Translations under genes and position numbers: made by a program
Shown: in pieces, positions 33,535 to 42,669 of the stretch
How the letters are laid out: each line of letters opens with the position of its first letter
How positions within the stretch are numbered: position 1 is the first letter of the stretch
Source of the DNA: Microbacterium sp. M28
GTDB taxonomy: Bacteria > Actinomycetota > Actinomycetes > Actinomycetales > Microbacteriaceae
Assembly: GCF_025836995.1 (NCBI RefSeq)
Contig: NZ_CP107546.1
Coordinates: 2,976,001-3,040,000, forward strand
Direction: 5' to 3'
Length of the DNA stretch: 64,000 nt
Notes under the pieces: generated by a model
Database searches by the model: none
The model's input: only the letters and a program-made list of their open reading frames with translations
What the model was told of the DNA's origin: nothing

Positions 33535-34752
33535 ATGCCCGAACGACTGCCGATCAGCCGGCGAACCGTCCTCACCGCTGGTGCGGTCGGCGCCCTCAGC
33601 GCCGCCCTGCCGCTCGGTGCCGGCGCTGCGGCCGCCGCGAGCCCGCTGTCCGGTGCCTCGGCATCCCCATCCGGCAGCCCGAGGCCGACGGCTCCGAAGC
33701 TGCGGTTCCGTGCGGACGGGACGTTCAAGGTGGTCCAGTTCAACGACACGCAGGACGACGAGCGCACCGACCGTCGGACGGTCGAGCTGATGGAGAAGGT
33801 GCTCGATCAGGAGAAGCCCGACTTCGTGGTCATCAACGGCGACGTGATCACCGGCGGATGCGAGACGCGGCTGGCCGTCAAGCAGGCGATCAACAACGTC
33901 GTATGGCCGATGGAGTCCCGCGGGATCCCGTGGGCCGTCACCTACGGCAATCACGACGAGGACTCGTTCTCCGCATCGGGCGTCGACGAGGCGGGGATGC
34001 TGGCGATGTACCGCTCGTACGAGTACAACATGAACGCCGAGAACATCGAGGGCGTGACCGGGACCAGCAACACGATCGTGTCGATCGGCTCGACGGCGAA
34101 GAAGAACCGCGACGCGTTCACGCTGTGGCTGATGGACTCCGGACGCTACGCCCCGGGTGCGATCAACGGTCAGGACTTCGCCGGCTACCCGACCTGGGAC
34201 TGGCTGCGCATGGATCAGGTCGCGTGGTACCGCGAGCAGTCGCAGCGTCTCGAGAAGCACCGCGGTCGCAAGGTGCCGGGGCTCATGTTCCTGCACATCG
34301 CGCTGTGGGAGCACCGTTTCATGTGGTGGGGAGGCGTGGACACGCGTACCGCGGCCGATGCGGCCAGGGGCAAGGCCCGCCACGGCATCGTCGGCGAGCG
34401 CAACGAGGACGAGTGCCCCGGTCCGTTCAACTCCGGCATGTACAACGCGATCCTCGAGCGCGGCGACGTCAAGGGCGTGTTCGTGGGTCACGACCACATC
34501 AACGACTACGTCGGCGACTACTACGGCGTCATGCTCGGATACGCGCCGGGCACCGGCTTCGGCGCCTACGGCCTCTCCGGCACCCAGCGCAACCGGATGC
34601 GCGGTGGCCGCGTGTTCGAGCTCACCGAGTCGGGGGATGACGTCACCATCGCGACCCGGTGCGTCTACGCGCGCGATCTCGGCATCGATCTGACCGCGAA
34701 CGACCAGCCCATGGAACCCCTGCCGCTCGCCCCTCGTCAGGAGCAGGTCTGA
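33535..34752 (+). CDS. Tat-exported metallophosphoesterase
   Basis: A 405-residue secreted calcineurin-like phosphoesterase. The N-terminus has a twin-arginine signal (ISRRTVLTAG, then an Ala-rich core), followed by a Ser/Pro linker (residues 38-55). Metal-site motifs are VQFNDTQDD, VVINGDVITGG, YGNHDEDS and FVGHDHINDY. The first motif has Gln where many relatives have His (DxH), typical of the Dcr2-like subgroup. It probably hydrolyses phosphomono- or diesters outside the membrane, e.g. for phosphate supply. The ATG at 33535 has an AAGGAGA Shine-Dalgarno, and a TAGTCT -10 box lies at 33489-33494. Single-gene unit. Confidence 0.87.
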   Translation: MPERLPISRRTVLTAGAVGALSAALPLGAGAAAAASPLSGASASPSGSPRPTAPKLRFRADGTFKVVQFNDTQDDERTDRRTVELMEKVLDQEKPDFVVINGDVITGGCETRLAVKQAINNVVWPMESRGIPWAVTYGNHDEDSFSASGVDEAGMLAMYRSYEYNMNAENIEGVTGTSNTIVSIGSTAKKNRDAFTLWLMDSGRYAPGAINGQDFAGYPTWDWLRMDQVAWYREQSQRLEKHRGRKVPGLMFLHIALWEHRFMWWGGVDTRTAADAARGKARHGIVGERNEDECPGPFNSGMYNAILERGDVKGVFVGHDHINDYVGDYYGVMLGYAPGTGFGAYGLSGTQRNRMRGGRVFELTESGDDVTIATRCVYARDLGIDLTANDQPMEPLPLAPRQEQV

Positions 34753-34760
34753 TCCGCATG

Positions 34761-34872
34761 ACGCGCGCCGCCGGCGCGTGACCGGGGCCGGATCCCGGAT
34801 GCCTGTGCTCATGCTCGCTGCATCCGGGATTCGGCACGCCGGGGAGGCGTCCGGGATTCGGCCCCGGACGCC
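34761..34872 (+). terminator. Cluster of three hairpins after the phosphoesterase gene
   Basis: Stems at 34761-34766/34774-34779 (6 bp), 34792-34802/34820-34830 (11 bp) and 34846-34855/34863-34872 (10 bp, 7-nt loop) follow one another. CCGGGATTCGG-type words recur between the last two. It is likely a strong terminator before the next operon, with no U-tract. Confidence 0.65.
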
Positions 34873-34937
34873 GTCACCGCCCGGTTCTGGCCGATCGGCC
34901 GATGCCGGCGCCTCCGCCCGACCGCGACGCTGAGGGC

Positions 34938-35603
34938 ATGACCACTCCCGCCACCCGCCCGCCACGCGTCCTCAGCCGAGACGCGTCCATCGCCGCCGGC
35001 CTGCTCGCGCTCACTCTCATCCCTTCCGTCGCCGGTGCCTTCCGCGTCGGCGAGATCGCCGCCGGGGCGCCGGCGACCGAGGCGAACGCCCGGTTCATGG
35101 AGATGCCGCTGCCCGTCGTCGTGCACATCGTCGGAGCGCTCGTGTACTCCGGGATCGGCGCGTTCCAGTTCCTCCCCGGCCTGCGTTCGCGGCACATCGG
35201 GTGGCATCGTTTCGCCGGACGCTGTCTGCTCGTGCCGGCCGGAGCCGCGGTCGCCCTGAGCGGGCTGTGGATGGCGGCGTTCTACGACGTGCCGCCCATC
35301 GACGGTCTCGGGCTGCAACTCTCCCGCTACGTCGTCGGCATCCTCATGCTGCTGTTCCTCGTGCTCGGTGTCCGGGCGGTGCTGCGCCGTGACATCCCCT
35401 CTCACCGTGGCTGGATGATCCGCGCCTACGCCCTGGCCATGGGCGCGGGAACGCAGGTGCTCACGACCGCCCCGTTCGTCGCGCTGTTCGGCCCGCCGGA
35501 CGAGTTCTGGCGGCTGGTGCAGATGGATGCCGGATGGCTGATCAACGTCGTCGTCGCCGAGATGATCATCCGTCGCGGACGTCGCCGCCACGGGGTCGCG
35601 TAG
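34938..35603 (+). CDS. DUF2306 membrane protein
   Basis: A 221-residue integral membrane protein with about five to six helices (IAAGLLALTLIPSVAGAF, VVHIVGALVYSGIGAFQFLP, YVVGILMLLFLVLGVRAVL). Conserved histidines are in VVHIVGA, IGWHRFAGR and IPSHRGWMIRAYALAMGAG, a pattern typical of DUF2306; a haem or metal role is possible but not shown. The ATG at 34938 with GAGGG is chosen over an in-frame start 36 nt upstream. It is 1 nt ahead of the histidine kinase gene, so it belongs to the same operon and could be a sensor accessory. Confidence 0.8.
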   Translation: MTTPATRPPRVLSRDASIAAGLLALTLIPSVAGAFRVGEIAAGAPATEANARFMEMPLPVVVHIVGALVYSGIGAFQFLPGLRSRHIGWHRFAGRCLLVPAGAAVALSGLWMAAFYDVPPIDGLGLQLSRYVVGILMLLFLVLGVRAVLRRDIPSHRGWMIRAYALAMGAGTQVLTTAPFVALFGPPDEFWRLVQMDAGWLINVVVAEMIIRRGRRRHGVA

Positions 35604-35604
35604 C

Positions 35605-36717
35605 ATGCGTGGCGTGCACACCTTCAGCGGCGTCGATCCGCGGGCACCTCGCCGACGGGATGCGGTGCTCGCGGTCGCGCTCATCGCACTGGCCGTCGCC
35701 GAGGGGATGCTGCGACGCGACCTCCCCTGGCCCTGGGCGACCGTCGGCGTCACGGTCGTCCTGCTGGCCGGGCTTCCGTGGCGGCGCCGCCATCCCCTGA
35801 TCCTGACGCTGGCCATGTCCGTCGTCACGACGGGCCTTGCGATCGCGCAGGCGCTGGCCGGCGTCCCGCAGTCCGGTCTGGCCTCGATGTTCGCGCTGCT
35901 GCTCGTGCCCTACTCGCTCCTGCGCTGGGGAACACGTCTCGAGCGCAGCGTCGGATCGATCGCCCTCGCCATCGGCGTACTCGTCTCGGCCGCCCTCGCG
36001 ACCGGCTCGACGGCGGATCGCCTCATCGGCGCCGTCGTCGGCATCCTGTTCGTCGGCACCGCGTGCCTGATCGGCGCGCTGCGCCGGGAGCGCGCCGCCT
36101 CTCTGGAACGCGAGGTCGCAATGGCCCGCGTGCAGGAGCGCACGGCGCTGGCCCGCGATCTGCACGACACGGTCGCCCATCATGTCTCGGCGATCGCGAT
36201 CCGTGCGCAGGCGGCGAGTGCGCGAGGGCCGCACTCCGCCGAAGTCTCGGAGTCGCTGGGGGTGATCGAGCGCGAGGCGAGTGCGGCGCTCGGCGAGATG
36301 CGCGCGATCGTCCGCACGCTGCGCGAACCGGCGGAGTACTCGCCCACCCGTGGACTCGACGACGTCGCCGCACTCGCGACGGACGGCCCGCCACCGGTCA
36401 CCGTGCGCATCGACGTGGCGCCCGCGCCCCCTCAGCTCGTCGCGCTCACGCTGTACCGCGTCGCGCAGGAGGCGGTGACCAATGCGCGGCGGCACGCGGT
36501 GGACGTCGGCCGGATCGACGTCGACATGCGCACGGAGGCCGACGACGTCGTGTTGACGGTGCGCGATGACGGCCGCACGCCCGCGGCGAAGGGGGACGGC
36601 TACGGACTGCGCGGGATGGCCGAACGGGTCGCGCTCCTCGGCGGTCGAATGGACGCCGGCCCTGGCAGCGACGGCGGCTGGATGCTGCGTGCACGGATCC
36701 CCGGGGGCACACCATGA
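35605..36717 (+). CDS. Sensor histidine kinase (NarL/DesK type)
   Basis: A 370-residue membrane-bound kinase. Five to six N-terminal helices without a large outside domain are followed by the HisKA_3 dimerisation helix with the phospho-acceptor His in ARDLHDTVAHHVSAIA (about residue 191), then the ATPase domain with LYRVAQEAVTNARRHA and VRDDGRTPAAKGDGYGLRGM. It phosphorylates the LuxR-type regulator encoded next, which overlaps it in ATGA. The signal is unknown; the lack of a sensing loop suggests membrane stress or a lipophilic compound, as for relatives that control ABC exporters. Confidence 0.9.
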   Translation: MRGVHTFSGVDPRAPRRRDAVLAVALIALAVAEGMLRRDLPWPWATVGVTVVLLAGLPWRRRHPLILTLAMSVVTTGLAIAQALAGVPQSGLASMFALLLVPYSLLRWGTRLERSVGSIALAIGVLVSAALATGSTADRLIGAVVGILFVGTACLIGALRRERAASLEREVAMARVQERTALARDLHDTVAHHVSAIAIRAQAASARGPHSAEVSESLGVIEREASAALGEMRAIVRTLREPAEYSPTRGLDDVAALATDGPPPVTVRIDVAPAPPQLVALTLYRVAQEAVTNARRHAVDVGRIDVDMRTEADDVVLTVRDDGRTPAAKGDGYGLRGMAERVALLGGRMDAGPGSDGGWMLRARIPGGTP

Positions 36718-37358
36718 TCCGCGTGCTGATCGCCGACGATCAGGAGTCCGTCCGGACGGGCCTGCGGCTGCTGCTCGAGACTCTTCCGGACATCTCCGTC
36801 GTGGGTGAAGCGGTTGACGGCACGAGCGCCGTGCACGCGGCCAGGCGGTTGCGGCCCGATGTGGCGCTCGTGGACATCCGGATGCCCGGCCTGGACGGAA
36901 TCCAGGTCACCGAGCGGCTGGCCGGTCCAGGCGTGGACGACCCGATCGCGGTCGTGATCATCACGACCTTCGACCTGGACGAGTACGTCCACGGCGCGCT
37001 TCGCGCCGGCGCGAAGGGCTTCCTGCTGAAGGATGCCGGTGGTGCGCTCATCGGCGAGGCCATCCGCGCGGCCGCCGCCGGCGACTCCCTCGTGTCGCCG
37101 CGCGTGACCACGAGGCTGCTGTCCGCCTTCGCGGCTCGACGTCCCACGACGGCACCGGCCGAACCGCTCACCTCGCGCGAGGAGGAGGTGCTCGCACTGC
37201 TGAGCGCCGGGCTCACGAACGCCGAGATCGGCGAGCGCCTGTTCGTCTCGATGGGAACCGTGAAGGCGCACATCGGCGCGATCCTGCTGAAACTCGGTGT
37301 GCGCAACCGAGTCGAGGCGGCGATGTGGGCCTACGACACCGGACGGGCGCGGGAATGA
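36714..37358 (+). CDS. LuxR-type response regulator
   Basis: A 214-residue NarL/FixJ-family regulator. The receiver domain has acidic residues in LIADDQE and phospho-acceptor Asp54 in ALVDIRMPGLDG. The C-terminal LuxR helix-turn-helix is in LTSREEEVLALLSAGLTN and LFVSMGTVKAHIGAILLKLG. It forms a pair with the kinase just upstream (4-nt overlap) and overlaps the following oxidoreductase gene in ATGA. The targets are not evident; autoregulation of this operon is a reasonable guess. Confidence 0.92.
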   Translation: MIRVLIADDQESVRTGLRLLLETLPDISVVGEAVDGTSAVHAARRLRPDVALVDIRMPGLDGIQVTERLAGPGVDDPIAVVIITTFDLDEYVHGALRAGAKGFLLKDAGGALIGEAIRAAAAGDSLVSPRVTTRLLSAFAARRPTTAPAEPLTSREEEVLALLSAGLTNAEIGERLFVSMGTVKAHIGAILLKLGVRNRVEAAMWAYDTGRARE

Positions 37359-38266
37359 GGGCGGTGACCTGGAGCGCCTACGGCTCCCCTGAAGTCCTCA
37401 CCGTCCGCGACATGCCGGTCCCCGAGCCGCGCGACGGCGAGGTCCGCATCCGCACGGTCGCGGCGACCGCCCACGTCGGCGATGCGCGCATCCGACGGGC
37501 CGACCCGTTCGCGGCGCGCCTGGCCTTCGGCCTCCTGCGACCGCGGCGCGGTCTGATCCTCGGACTGGAACTGGCCGGCACCGTGGATGCCGTGGGTCCC
37601 GGCGTCTCGGCATTCGCACCCGGCGACGAGGTACTGGCGTTCTGCGGGTTCGGCCTGGGCGGCAACGCCGAGTTCCGCTGCCTGCCCGCCGGGGGTGCAG
37701 ACCCGCAGAAGCACGGCTCGGTGGTGCGCAAACCCGCCTCGTTGAGCTTCGAGGAGGCGGCGGCGCTCCCGACGGGAGCCCTGACCGCTCTGAAGAATCT
37801 GCAGAAGGCGGGCCTGGGCGCCGGCCAACGCATCCTCGTCAACGGCGCGTCGGGGAGCCTGGGGACGTACGCGATCCAGCTCGCGAAGCATCTCGGCGCT
37901 GAGGTCACCGCCGTCTGCAGTGCGCGCAACCACGACCTGGTCGCCAGACTCGGCGCCGATGCCGTGGTCGACTACGCGACCGAGGACTTCACCCGTCTCG
38001 GCTCGCGCTTCGATGTCGTGTACGACGCGGTGATGCAGTCGTCTCCGCGCGCGTGCCGAGCGGTGCTGCGACCCGGCGGGGTGCACGTGCGCAACGCCGG
38101 CCTGGCGCGCATCACGAACGATGATCTGAAGCACGTCGCCGACCTCGCCGGCCGGGGTGCGCTGCGCCCGGTCATCGACCGCGTCCTGACGCTGGAGGAC
38201 GTCGCCGAGGCGCACCGATATGTCGAGACCGGGCGCAAGCGCGGCCATGTCGTCCTCACGGTGTGA
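37355..38266 (+). CDS. NAD(P)-dependent alcohol dehydrogenase / quinone reductase
   Basis: A 303-residue MDR-superfamily oxidoreductase of the zinc-free quinone-reductase type. The N-terminal GroES-like fold includes ILGLELAGTVDAVGPGV and the cofactor domain has ILVNGASGSLGTYAIQLAKHLGA. It lacks the structural zinc cysteines, and the family catalytic sites for zinc are not obvious, so it is likely an NADPH:quinone or enone reductase. The ATG at 37355 overlaps the response regulator stop, which makes it the last gene of the DUF2306-kinase-regulator operon. It may be the effector enzyme of that system, but this is inference. Confidence 0.82.
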   Translation: MRAVTWSAYGSPEVLTVRDMPVPEPRDGEVRIRTVAATAHVGDARIRRADPFAARLAFGLLRPRRGLILGLELAGTVDAVGPGVSAFAPGDEVLAFCGFGLGGNAEFRCLPAGGADPQKHGSVVRKPASLSFEEAAALPTGALTALKNLQKAGLGAGQRILVNGASGSLGTYAIQLAKHLGAEVTAVCSARNHDLVARLGADAVVDYATEDFTRLGSRFDVVYDAVMQSSPRACRAVLRPGGVHVRNAGLARITNDDLKHVADLAGRGALRPVIDRVLTLEDVAEAHRYVETGRKRGHVVLTV

Positions 38267-38284
38267 CGAGCGCCCCCGCCGGGC

Positions 38285-40504
38285 TCAGGGCAGGACGAAG
38301 GATGCCGCCAGCAGCGTCTCCACACGGGACGAGGGCCCCGCGAGCAGGCTGAACTCGCCGGCCTCGACGATCCGGTTGCCCTTCGCATCCACGATCGTGC
38401 AGTCCGCGACCGGCACCTCGATGCGCACGCGGGCAGACTCCCCCGGCGCGAGATCGACCTGGCGGTAGGCCTTCAGTTCGCGGTCGGCCCAGCTGACCGA
38501 CGTGACCTCGTCGCGCACGTACACCTGCACGGTCTCGCGCACGGGCCGCTCACCGGTGTTGGCCACGGTCACCTCGGCGGCCACGACGTCGCCGACCACC
38601 GAGGCGGTCAACTCCGAGTACTCGACGGTCGTGTACGAGAGTCCGTCGCCGAACGCCCACGCCGGTGCCTGCGTCAGGTCGGCGTAGCGATCGCCGTGCT
38701 GGCCGCGGATCTGGTTGTAGTACGTCGGCTGCTGACCCGCGTGCCGCGCGAACGAGATCGGCAGACGCCCCGACGGCTCCATCGCTCCGGTGATCAGCTC
38801 GGCGAGCGCACGGCCGCCCTGCATCCCCGGATTCGCCGCCCAGATCACGGCTGCCGCCTGCGACACGGATGCCGGAAGCACGAGCGGCTTCGACGCGAGC
38901 AGCACGACGATCACCGGCGTGCCTGTCGCGATCACCGCGTCGAGCAGGGCGATCTGCGCGCCGACGAGCTCGAGCGTCGCCGTCGATCGGCCCTCGCCGT
39001 GCAGTTCGATGCAGTCGCCCACGACCGCGACGACGACATCGGAGTCGGCGGCGAGTGCGGCCGCATCGGCGATCCGCTCCGGATCGGGCGCTGCGGGGAC
39101 GAACGCCCGGTCCCAGGGCACGGGGTTGAGCGCCGCGGCCCCGTTCTCGTACGTGATGATGTCGGCGCCCGACACGGCGCTCACGGACCAGCCATCGACG
39201 GCGCGCAGGCCGTCGAGCACCGTCGTGATCATCTCGCGCGGCTGCTCGTCGAGCCACCCCGCCTGTCCCGAGCCGCCCGCCCAGTCGCCGAGCTGGGTCT
39301 GCGCGTCGTCCGCGAGGGGACCGACGACCGCGACGCGCAGCGGCGCCGATGCCGGCAGGGGCAGGGTGCCGTCGTTCTCGAGCAGCACGAGCGAGCGCCG
39401 GGCGATCTCGAGATTGAGCTCGGCGTGCGCGGCGTTCCCGACGACAGCGGCCGAGTCACCGTCGGGCAGACGCGGGTTCTCGAACAGTCCGAGCTCGAAC
39501 TTCAGGGTGAGGATGCGGGCGACCGCGGCATCGAAGGCGTCCTCCGTCAGGAGTCCCTTCGCCACGGCATCCAGAGCCCCCTCGAAGAAGTCGGGGGTGT
39601 TCATCACCATGTCGTTGCCCGCCCTCACCGCGGCGGCCGCGGCGTGCGTGTAGTCGGGCTGGATGCGCTGCTCCCAGATCATGCGTCCGACGTTGTCCCA
39701 GTCGGTGATGAGCGTTCCGGTGTACCCCCACTCGCCGCGCAGCACATCGCTGAGCAGCCATTCGTTCACCGTGATCGGCACACCGTCCGTGCTCTGATAT
39801 CCGAGCATGAACGTGCGGCATCCCTCTCGGGCGACGCGCTCGAACGGCGGCAGGAACCAGCTGCGCAGCTTGCGCGGCGAGATGTCGGCCTCGGAGGCGT
39901 CCCGGCCGCCCTGCGTCTCGGAGTACCCCGCGAAGTGCTTCGCGGTCGCGAGGATCGCGGTCGGATCGTCGAGCCCTGCGCCCTGGTACCCGCGCACCAT
40001 CGCGCTGGCGAGTTCTCCGATCAGGAAGGGGTCCTCCCCGAACGTCTCGTTCACCCGCCCCCAGCGCAGATCGCGCGCGATGCAGAGCACGGGCGAGAAC
40101 GTCCAGTGGATGCCGGTCGCGGCGACTTCGACGGCCGTCGCGCGGGCGACCCTCTCGACGAGCTCCGCGTCCCAGGACGCCGCCATGCCGAGCTGCGTCG
40201 GATAGATCGTGGCGCCGGGCCAGAACGAATGCCCGTGGATGCAGTCCTCCCCCACCAGCAGCGGGATGCCGAGGCGGGTCTCGAGAGTCAGTTCGCGTGC
40301 CCGGATGATGCGCTCCGGCGACGTGTGCAGGATCGATCCGACGCGGCGGCGCAGGATGTGGTCGTCCAGGTCGTCACGGGCGTCCAGCTGCAGCATCTGC
40401 CCGACCTTCTCCTCGAGCGTCATGCGCCCGAGGAGGTCGGCGACGCGTTCGGCGACGGTGAGGGACGGATCGAGGTAGGGAAGGGTCTGAGTCTGCAGCG
40501 TCAT
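38285..40504 (-). CDS. Beta-glucosidase, GH3
   Basis: A 739-residue intracellular GH3 enzyme (BglX-like order without signal peptide). The barrel domain has LLVGEDCIHGHSFWPGAT, ATAKHFAGYSETQGGRD and the nucleophile Asp268 in LITDWDNVG. A beta-sandwich domain and a C-terminal fibronectin-like domain follow (ETVQVYVRDEVTSVSWADRELKAYR region). The ATG at 40504 overlaps the stop of the upstream permease in ATGA, so it is the last gene of a family-5 ABC import operon. It probably splits the imported beta-glucosides. A longer open frame upstream is antisense-like within the permease and is not real. Confidence 0.92.
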   Translation of the reverse strand: MTLQTQTLPYLDPSLTVAERVADLLGRMTLEEKVGQMLQLDARDDLDDHILRRRVGSILHTSPERIIRARELTLETRLGIPLLVGEDCIHGHSFWPGATIYPTQLGMAASWDAELVERVARATAVEVAATGIHWTFSPVLCIARDLRWGRVNETFGEDPFLIGELASAMVRGYQGAGLDDPTAILATAKHFAGYSETQGGRDASEADISPRKLRSWFLPPFERVAREGCRTFMLGYQSTDGVPITVNEWLLSDVLRGEWGYTGTLITDWDNVGRMIWEQRIQPDYTHAAAAAVRAGNDMVMNTPDFFEGALDAVAKGLLTEDAFDAAVARILTLKFELGLFENPRLPDGDSAAVVGNAAHAELNLEIARRSLVLLENDGTLPLPASAPLRVAVVGPLADDAQTQLGDWAGGSGQAGWLDEQPREMITTVLDGLRAVDGWSVSAVSGADIITYENGAAALNPVPWDRAFVPAAPDPERIADAAALAADSDVVVAVVGDCIELHGEGRSTATLELVGAQIALLDAVIATGTPVIVVLLASKPLVLPASVSQAAAVIWAANPGMQGGRALAELITGAMEPSGRLPISFARHAGQQPTYYNQIRGQHGDRYADLTQAPAWAFGDGLSYTTVEYSELTASVVGDVVAAEVTVANTGERPVRETVQVYVRDEVTSVSWADRELKAYRQVDLAPGESARVRIEVPVADCTIVDAKGNRIVEAGEFSLLAGPSSRVETLLAASFVLP

Positions 40505-41574
40505 TTCTCGATGTTCGTGTTCGTGTCGGAAGGCTTCGTGTCGGTGCGGACGACGGTGACGGCGTCGTTGACGTCCAGCCCCTTCTTCTTCATGGCGCGG
40601 GCGCGCTCGCCGGCCGACCGCAGCCGAGGGTTGACGTATTCGTCGATGCCGAAGTTGATCAGCGAAAGCGCGACGCCGATGGCCGCGATGCACAGCCCTG
40701 GGGGCAGGTACCACCACCACTGGTTCTGGCCGAACGCGCCCTGCGCCGATGCCCAGTTCAGAATCGTTCCCCAGTTGTACGTGGTCACGGGGATCACGCC
40801 GATGTACGACAGGGTCGTCAGGCCCAGGATGGCCGCGGTCACGGTGCCCACGAAGCTCGCCGCGATCAGCGCCATGAGGTTCGGGAGCATCTCGACGGTG
40901 ATGATGCGCCGCAGCGGTTCGCCGTTCGCCCTGGCCGCCTGGACGAAGTCGCGGTTGCGCAGCGACATGGTCTGCGCCCGCAGGACGCGGGCGCCCCATG
41001 CCCAGCCCGTGAGTCCCAGCACGGCGGCGATCAGCACGAGCGGCGGCTCCTCGAACATGGAGGCGACGATGATGATCAGCGGGAGGCCGGGGATCACGAG
41101 GAACACGTTGGTCAATGCCGACAGCGCCTCGCTCTTCCACCCCGTCAGGTAGCCGGCGATGACCCCGACGATGATCGCGATCACGGTCGCGATCAGCGCG
41201 GCGAGGAACCCGACGACGATGACGCCGCGCGTGCCGTGGATGACCTGGCTGAGCACGTCCTCGCCGATGTGGGTGGTGCCGAGCCAGTGCGCGGCGGACG
41301 GCGCCTGGAGCCGGGCGGAGTTGTCGACCTGCGTCGGCGAGTAGGGTGCCAGGAGGTCAGCGAAGACCGCGATCAGGACGAAGAACGCCAGGATGCCCAG
41401 CCCCGTGAGGGACTTGCCGTTGCGGAACATGGCGAAGGCCGCGACGGTCTTCGTCCACAGGCTCTGCTTCGTGGCGCCGTCGCCTCCGCCGCTCGTGCGG
41501 ATGAGGAACGTCTCCGGGCTGCCGGCGCCGGTCTGCGCGCGGAGGTCGTCGGTGTCTTTCACCGTGGGGGTCAT
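40501..41574 (-). CDS. ABC transporter permease (DppC/OppC type)
   Basis: A 357-residue permease with an N-terminal cytoplasmic stretch, a first helix (LTGLGILAFFVLIAVFADLLAPY) and the family loop WGARVLRAQTMSLRNRDFVQAARANGE that contacts the ATPases. It pairs with the permease encoded upstream. It overlaps the GH3 beta-glucosidase gene, so the oligopeptide-type importer likely carries beta-linked oligosaccharides, as known for several family-5 systems of cellulolytic and marine bacteria. The C-terminus (AMKKKGLDVND...) is charged. Confidence 0.9.
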   Translation of the reverse strand: MTPTVKDTDDLRAQTGAGSPETFLIRTSGGGDGATKQSLWTKTVAAFAMFRNGKSLTGLGILAFFVLIAVFADLLAPYSPTQVDNSARLQAPSAAHWLGTTHIGEDVLSQVIHGTRGVIVVGFLAALIATVIAIIVGVIAGYLTGWKSEALSALTNVFLVIPGLPLIIIVASMFEEPPLVLIAAVLGLTGWAWGARVLRAQTMSLRNRDFVQAARANGEPLRRIITVEMLPNLMALIAASFVGTVTAAILGLTTLSYIGVIPVTTYNWGTILNWASAQGAFGQNQWWWYLPPGLCIAAIGVALSLINFGIDEYVNPRLRSAGERARAMKKKGLDVNDAVTVVRTDTKPSDTNTNIEK

Positions 41575-41577
41575 GGT

Positions 41578-42669
41578 TCAGGCCTCCGTCTGGCGTGTAC
41601 GCGGGTCGAGGAATGCGTACGCGATATCCGCGAGGATGTTCGCGACGAGCACCGAGAGGGTGATCACGAGGAATACTCCCTGCATGAGGGCGTAGTCCTT
41701 GGCGTTGGTGGCATCCAGGAGCAGCTTGCCGACCCCTGGATAGCTGAAGACCATCTCCATCACGATCGTGCCGCCGACGATGAAGCCGATCGACAGCGCG
41801 AAGCTCTGGATCTGCGGCAGCACCGCGTTGCGTGCGGCGTACCGCCACAGCACACGCTGGTTCGGCATGCCCTTCGCCTGCGCGACCGTGATGTAGTCCT
41901 CGTCGAGGACGGTCAACATCATGTTGCGCATGCCGAGCATCCACCCTCCGAGCGAGGCGATGATGATGGTCGCGGCCGGGAGCGTGCCGTGGTGGATCAC
42001 CTGGCCGACGAACTCGACGTCCCAGCCCGGGACCATCCCGACGCCGTAGGCCTTCCCGATCGGGAACCAGCCGAGGTTGACCGAGAAGACCGCGATGGCG
42101 AGCAGGCCGAGCCAGAAGTAGGGGATCGTGCTGAGGAAGGTCGTGATCGGGATGAGCCCGTCCAGCCGGCTCCCCCGACGCCATCCGATGATCGCACCGC
42201 CGATCGTCCCGATCGCGAACGAGACGATCGTCGCGAAGCCGACCAGCCCCACCGTCCACGGCAGCGCCTGCGCGACGACCTCGGTGACGGGACGGAGCCC
42301 GTGCAGCAGCGAGACGCCGAGATCGCCCTGGAACAGCAGGACCCAGTAGTCGATGTACTGCTGCCACAACGACTTGTCGGTGTCGAGGCCCAGCAGCGAG
42401 CGCAACGCGTCTGCGGCCTCGGGCGAGACGTTGCGGTTGCGGGCGAGGTACTGACTGACCGCATCGCCCTTCATCATGCGGGGCAGGAAGAAGTTGATGG
42501 TCAGTGCCGCCCACAGCGTGAAGAGGTAGAACGCGGCGCGTCCGCCGAGGAAGCGCCACGGGATGCGGGAACGACCGGCGACGACCTTCGTCGCGGTCGT
42601 GCCGACCTCCACGGCATCGACGGCGGGCGGATCCTCGGCGGCACGGAGCTGGGGTTCGACGGCGGTCAT
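41578..42669 (-). CDS. ABC transporter permease (DppB/OppB type)
   Basis: A 363-residue permease. It starts with a cytoplasmic Ala-rich tail, then FLGGRAAFYLFTLWAALTINFFLPRMM, and contains the family region EDYITVAQAKGMPNQRVLWRYAARNAVLPQI. With the DppC-type partner, 3 nt downstream, it forms the membrane channel. The periplasmic loop with LGLDTDKSLWQQYIDYW is typical of DppB proteins. It abuts the ATPase gene upstream (1-nt overlap). Confidence 0.9.
   Translation of the reverse strand: MTAVEPQLRAAEDPPAVDAVEVGTTATKVVAGRSRIPWRFLGGRAAFYLFTLWAALTINFFLPRMMKGDAVSQYLARNRNVSPEAADALRSLLGLDTDKSLWQQYIDYWVLLFQGDLGVSLLHGLRPVTEVVAQALPWTVGLVGFATIVSFAIGTIGGAIIGWRRGSRLDGLIPITTFLSTIPYFWLGLLAIAVFSVNLGWFPIGKAYGVGMVPGWDVEFVGQVIHHGTLPAATIIIASLGGWMLGMRNMMLTVLDEDYITVAQAKGMPNQRVLWRYAARNAVLPQIQSFALSIGFIVGGTIVMEMVFSYPGVGKLLLDATNAKDYALMQGVFLVITLSVLVANILADIAYAFLDPRTRQTEA

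Noticed and set aside
38696..41152. 818-codon plus-strand frame across the GH3 and permease genes
   Set aside because: It is a shadow frame: no start signal, no domain, and it covers two well-supported minus-strand genes with intact catalytic and transport motifs.
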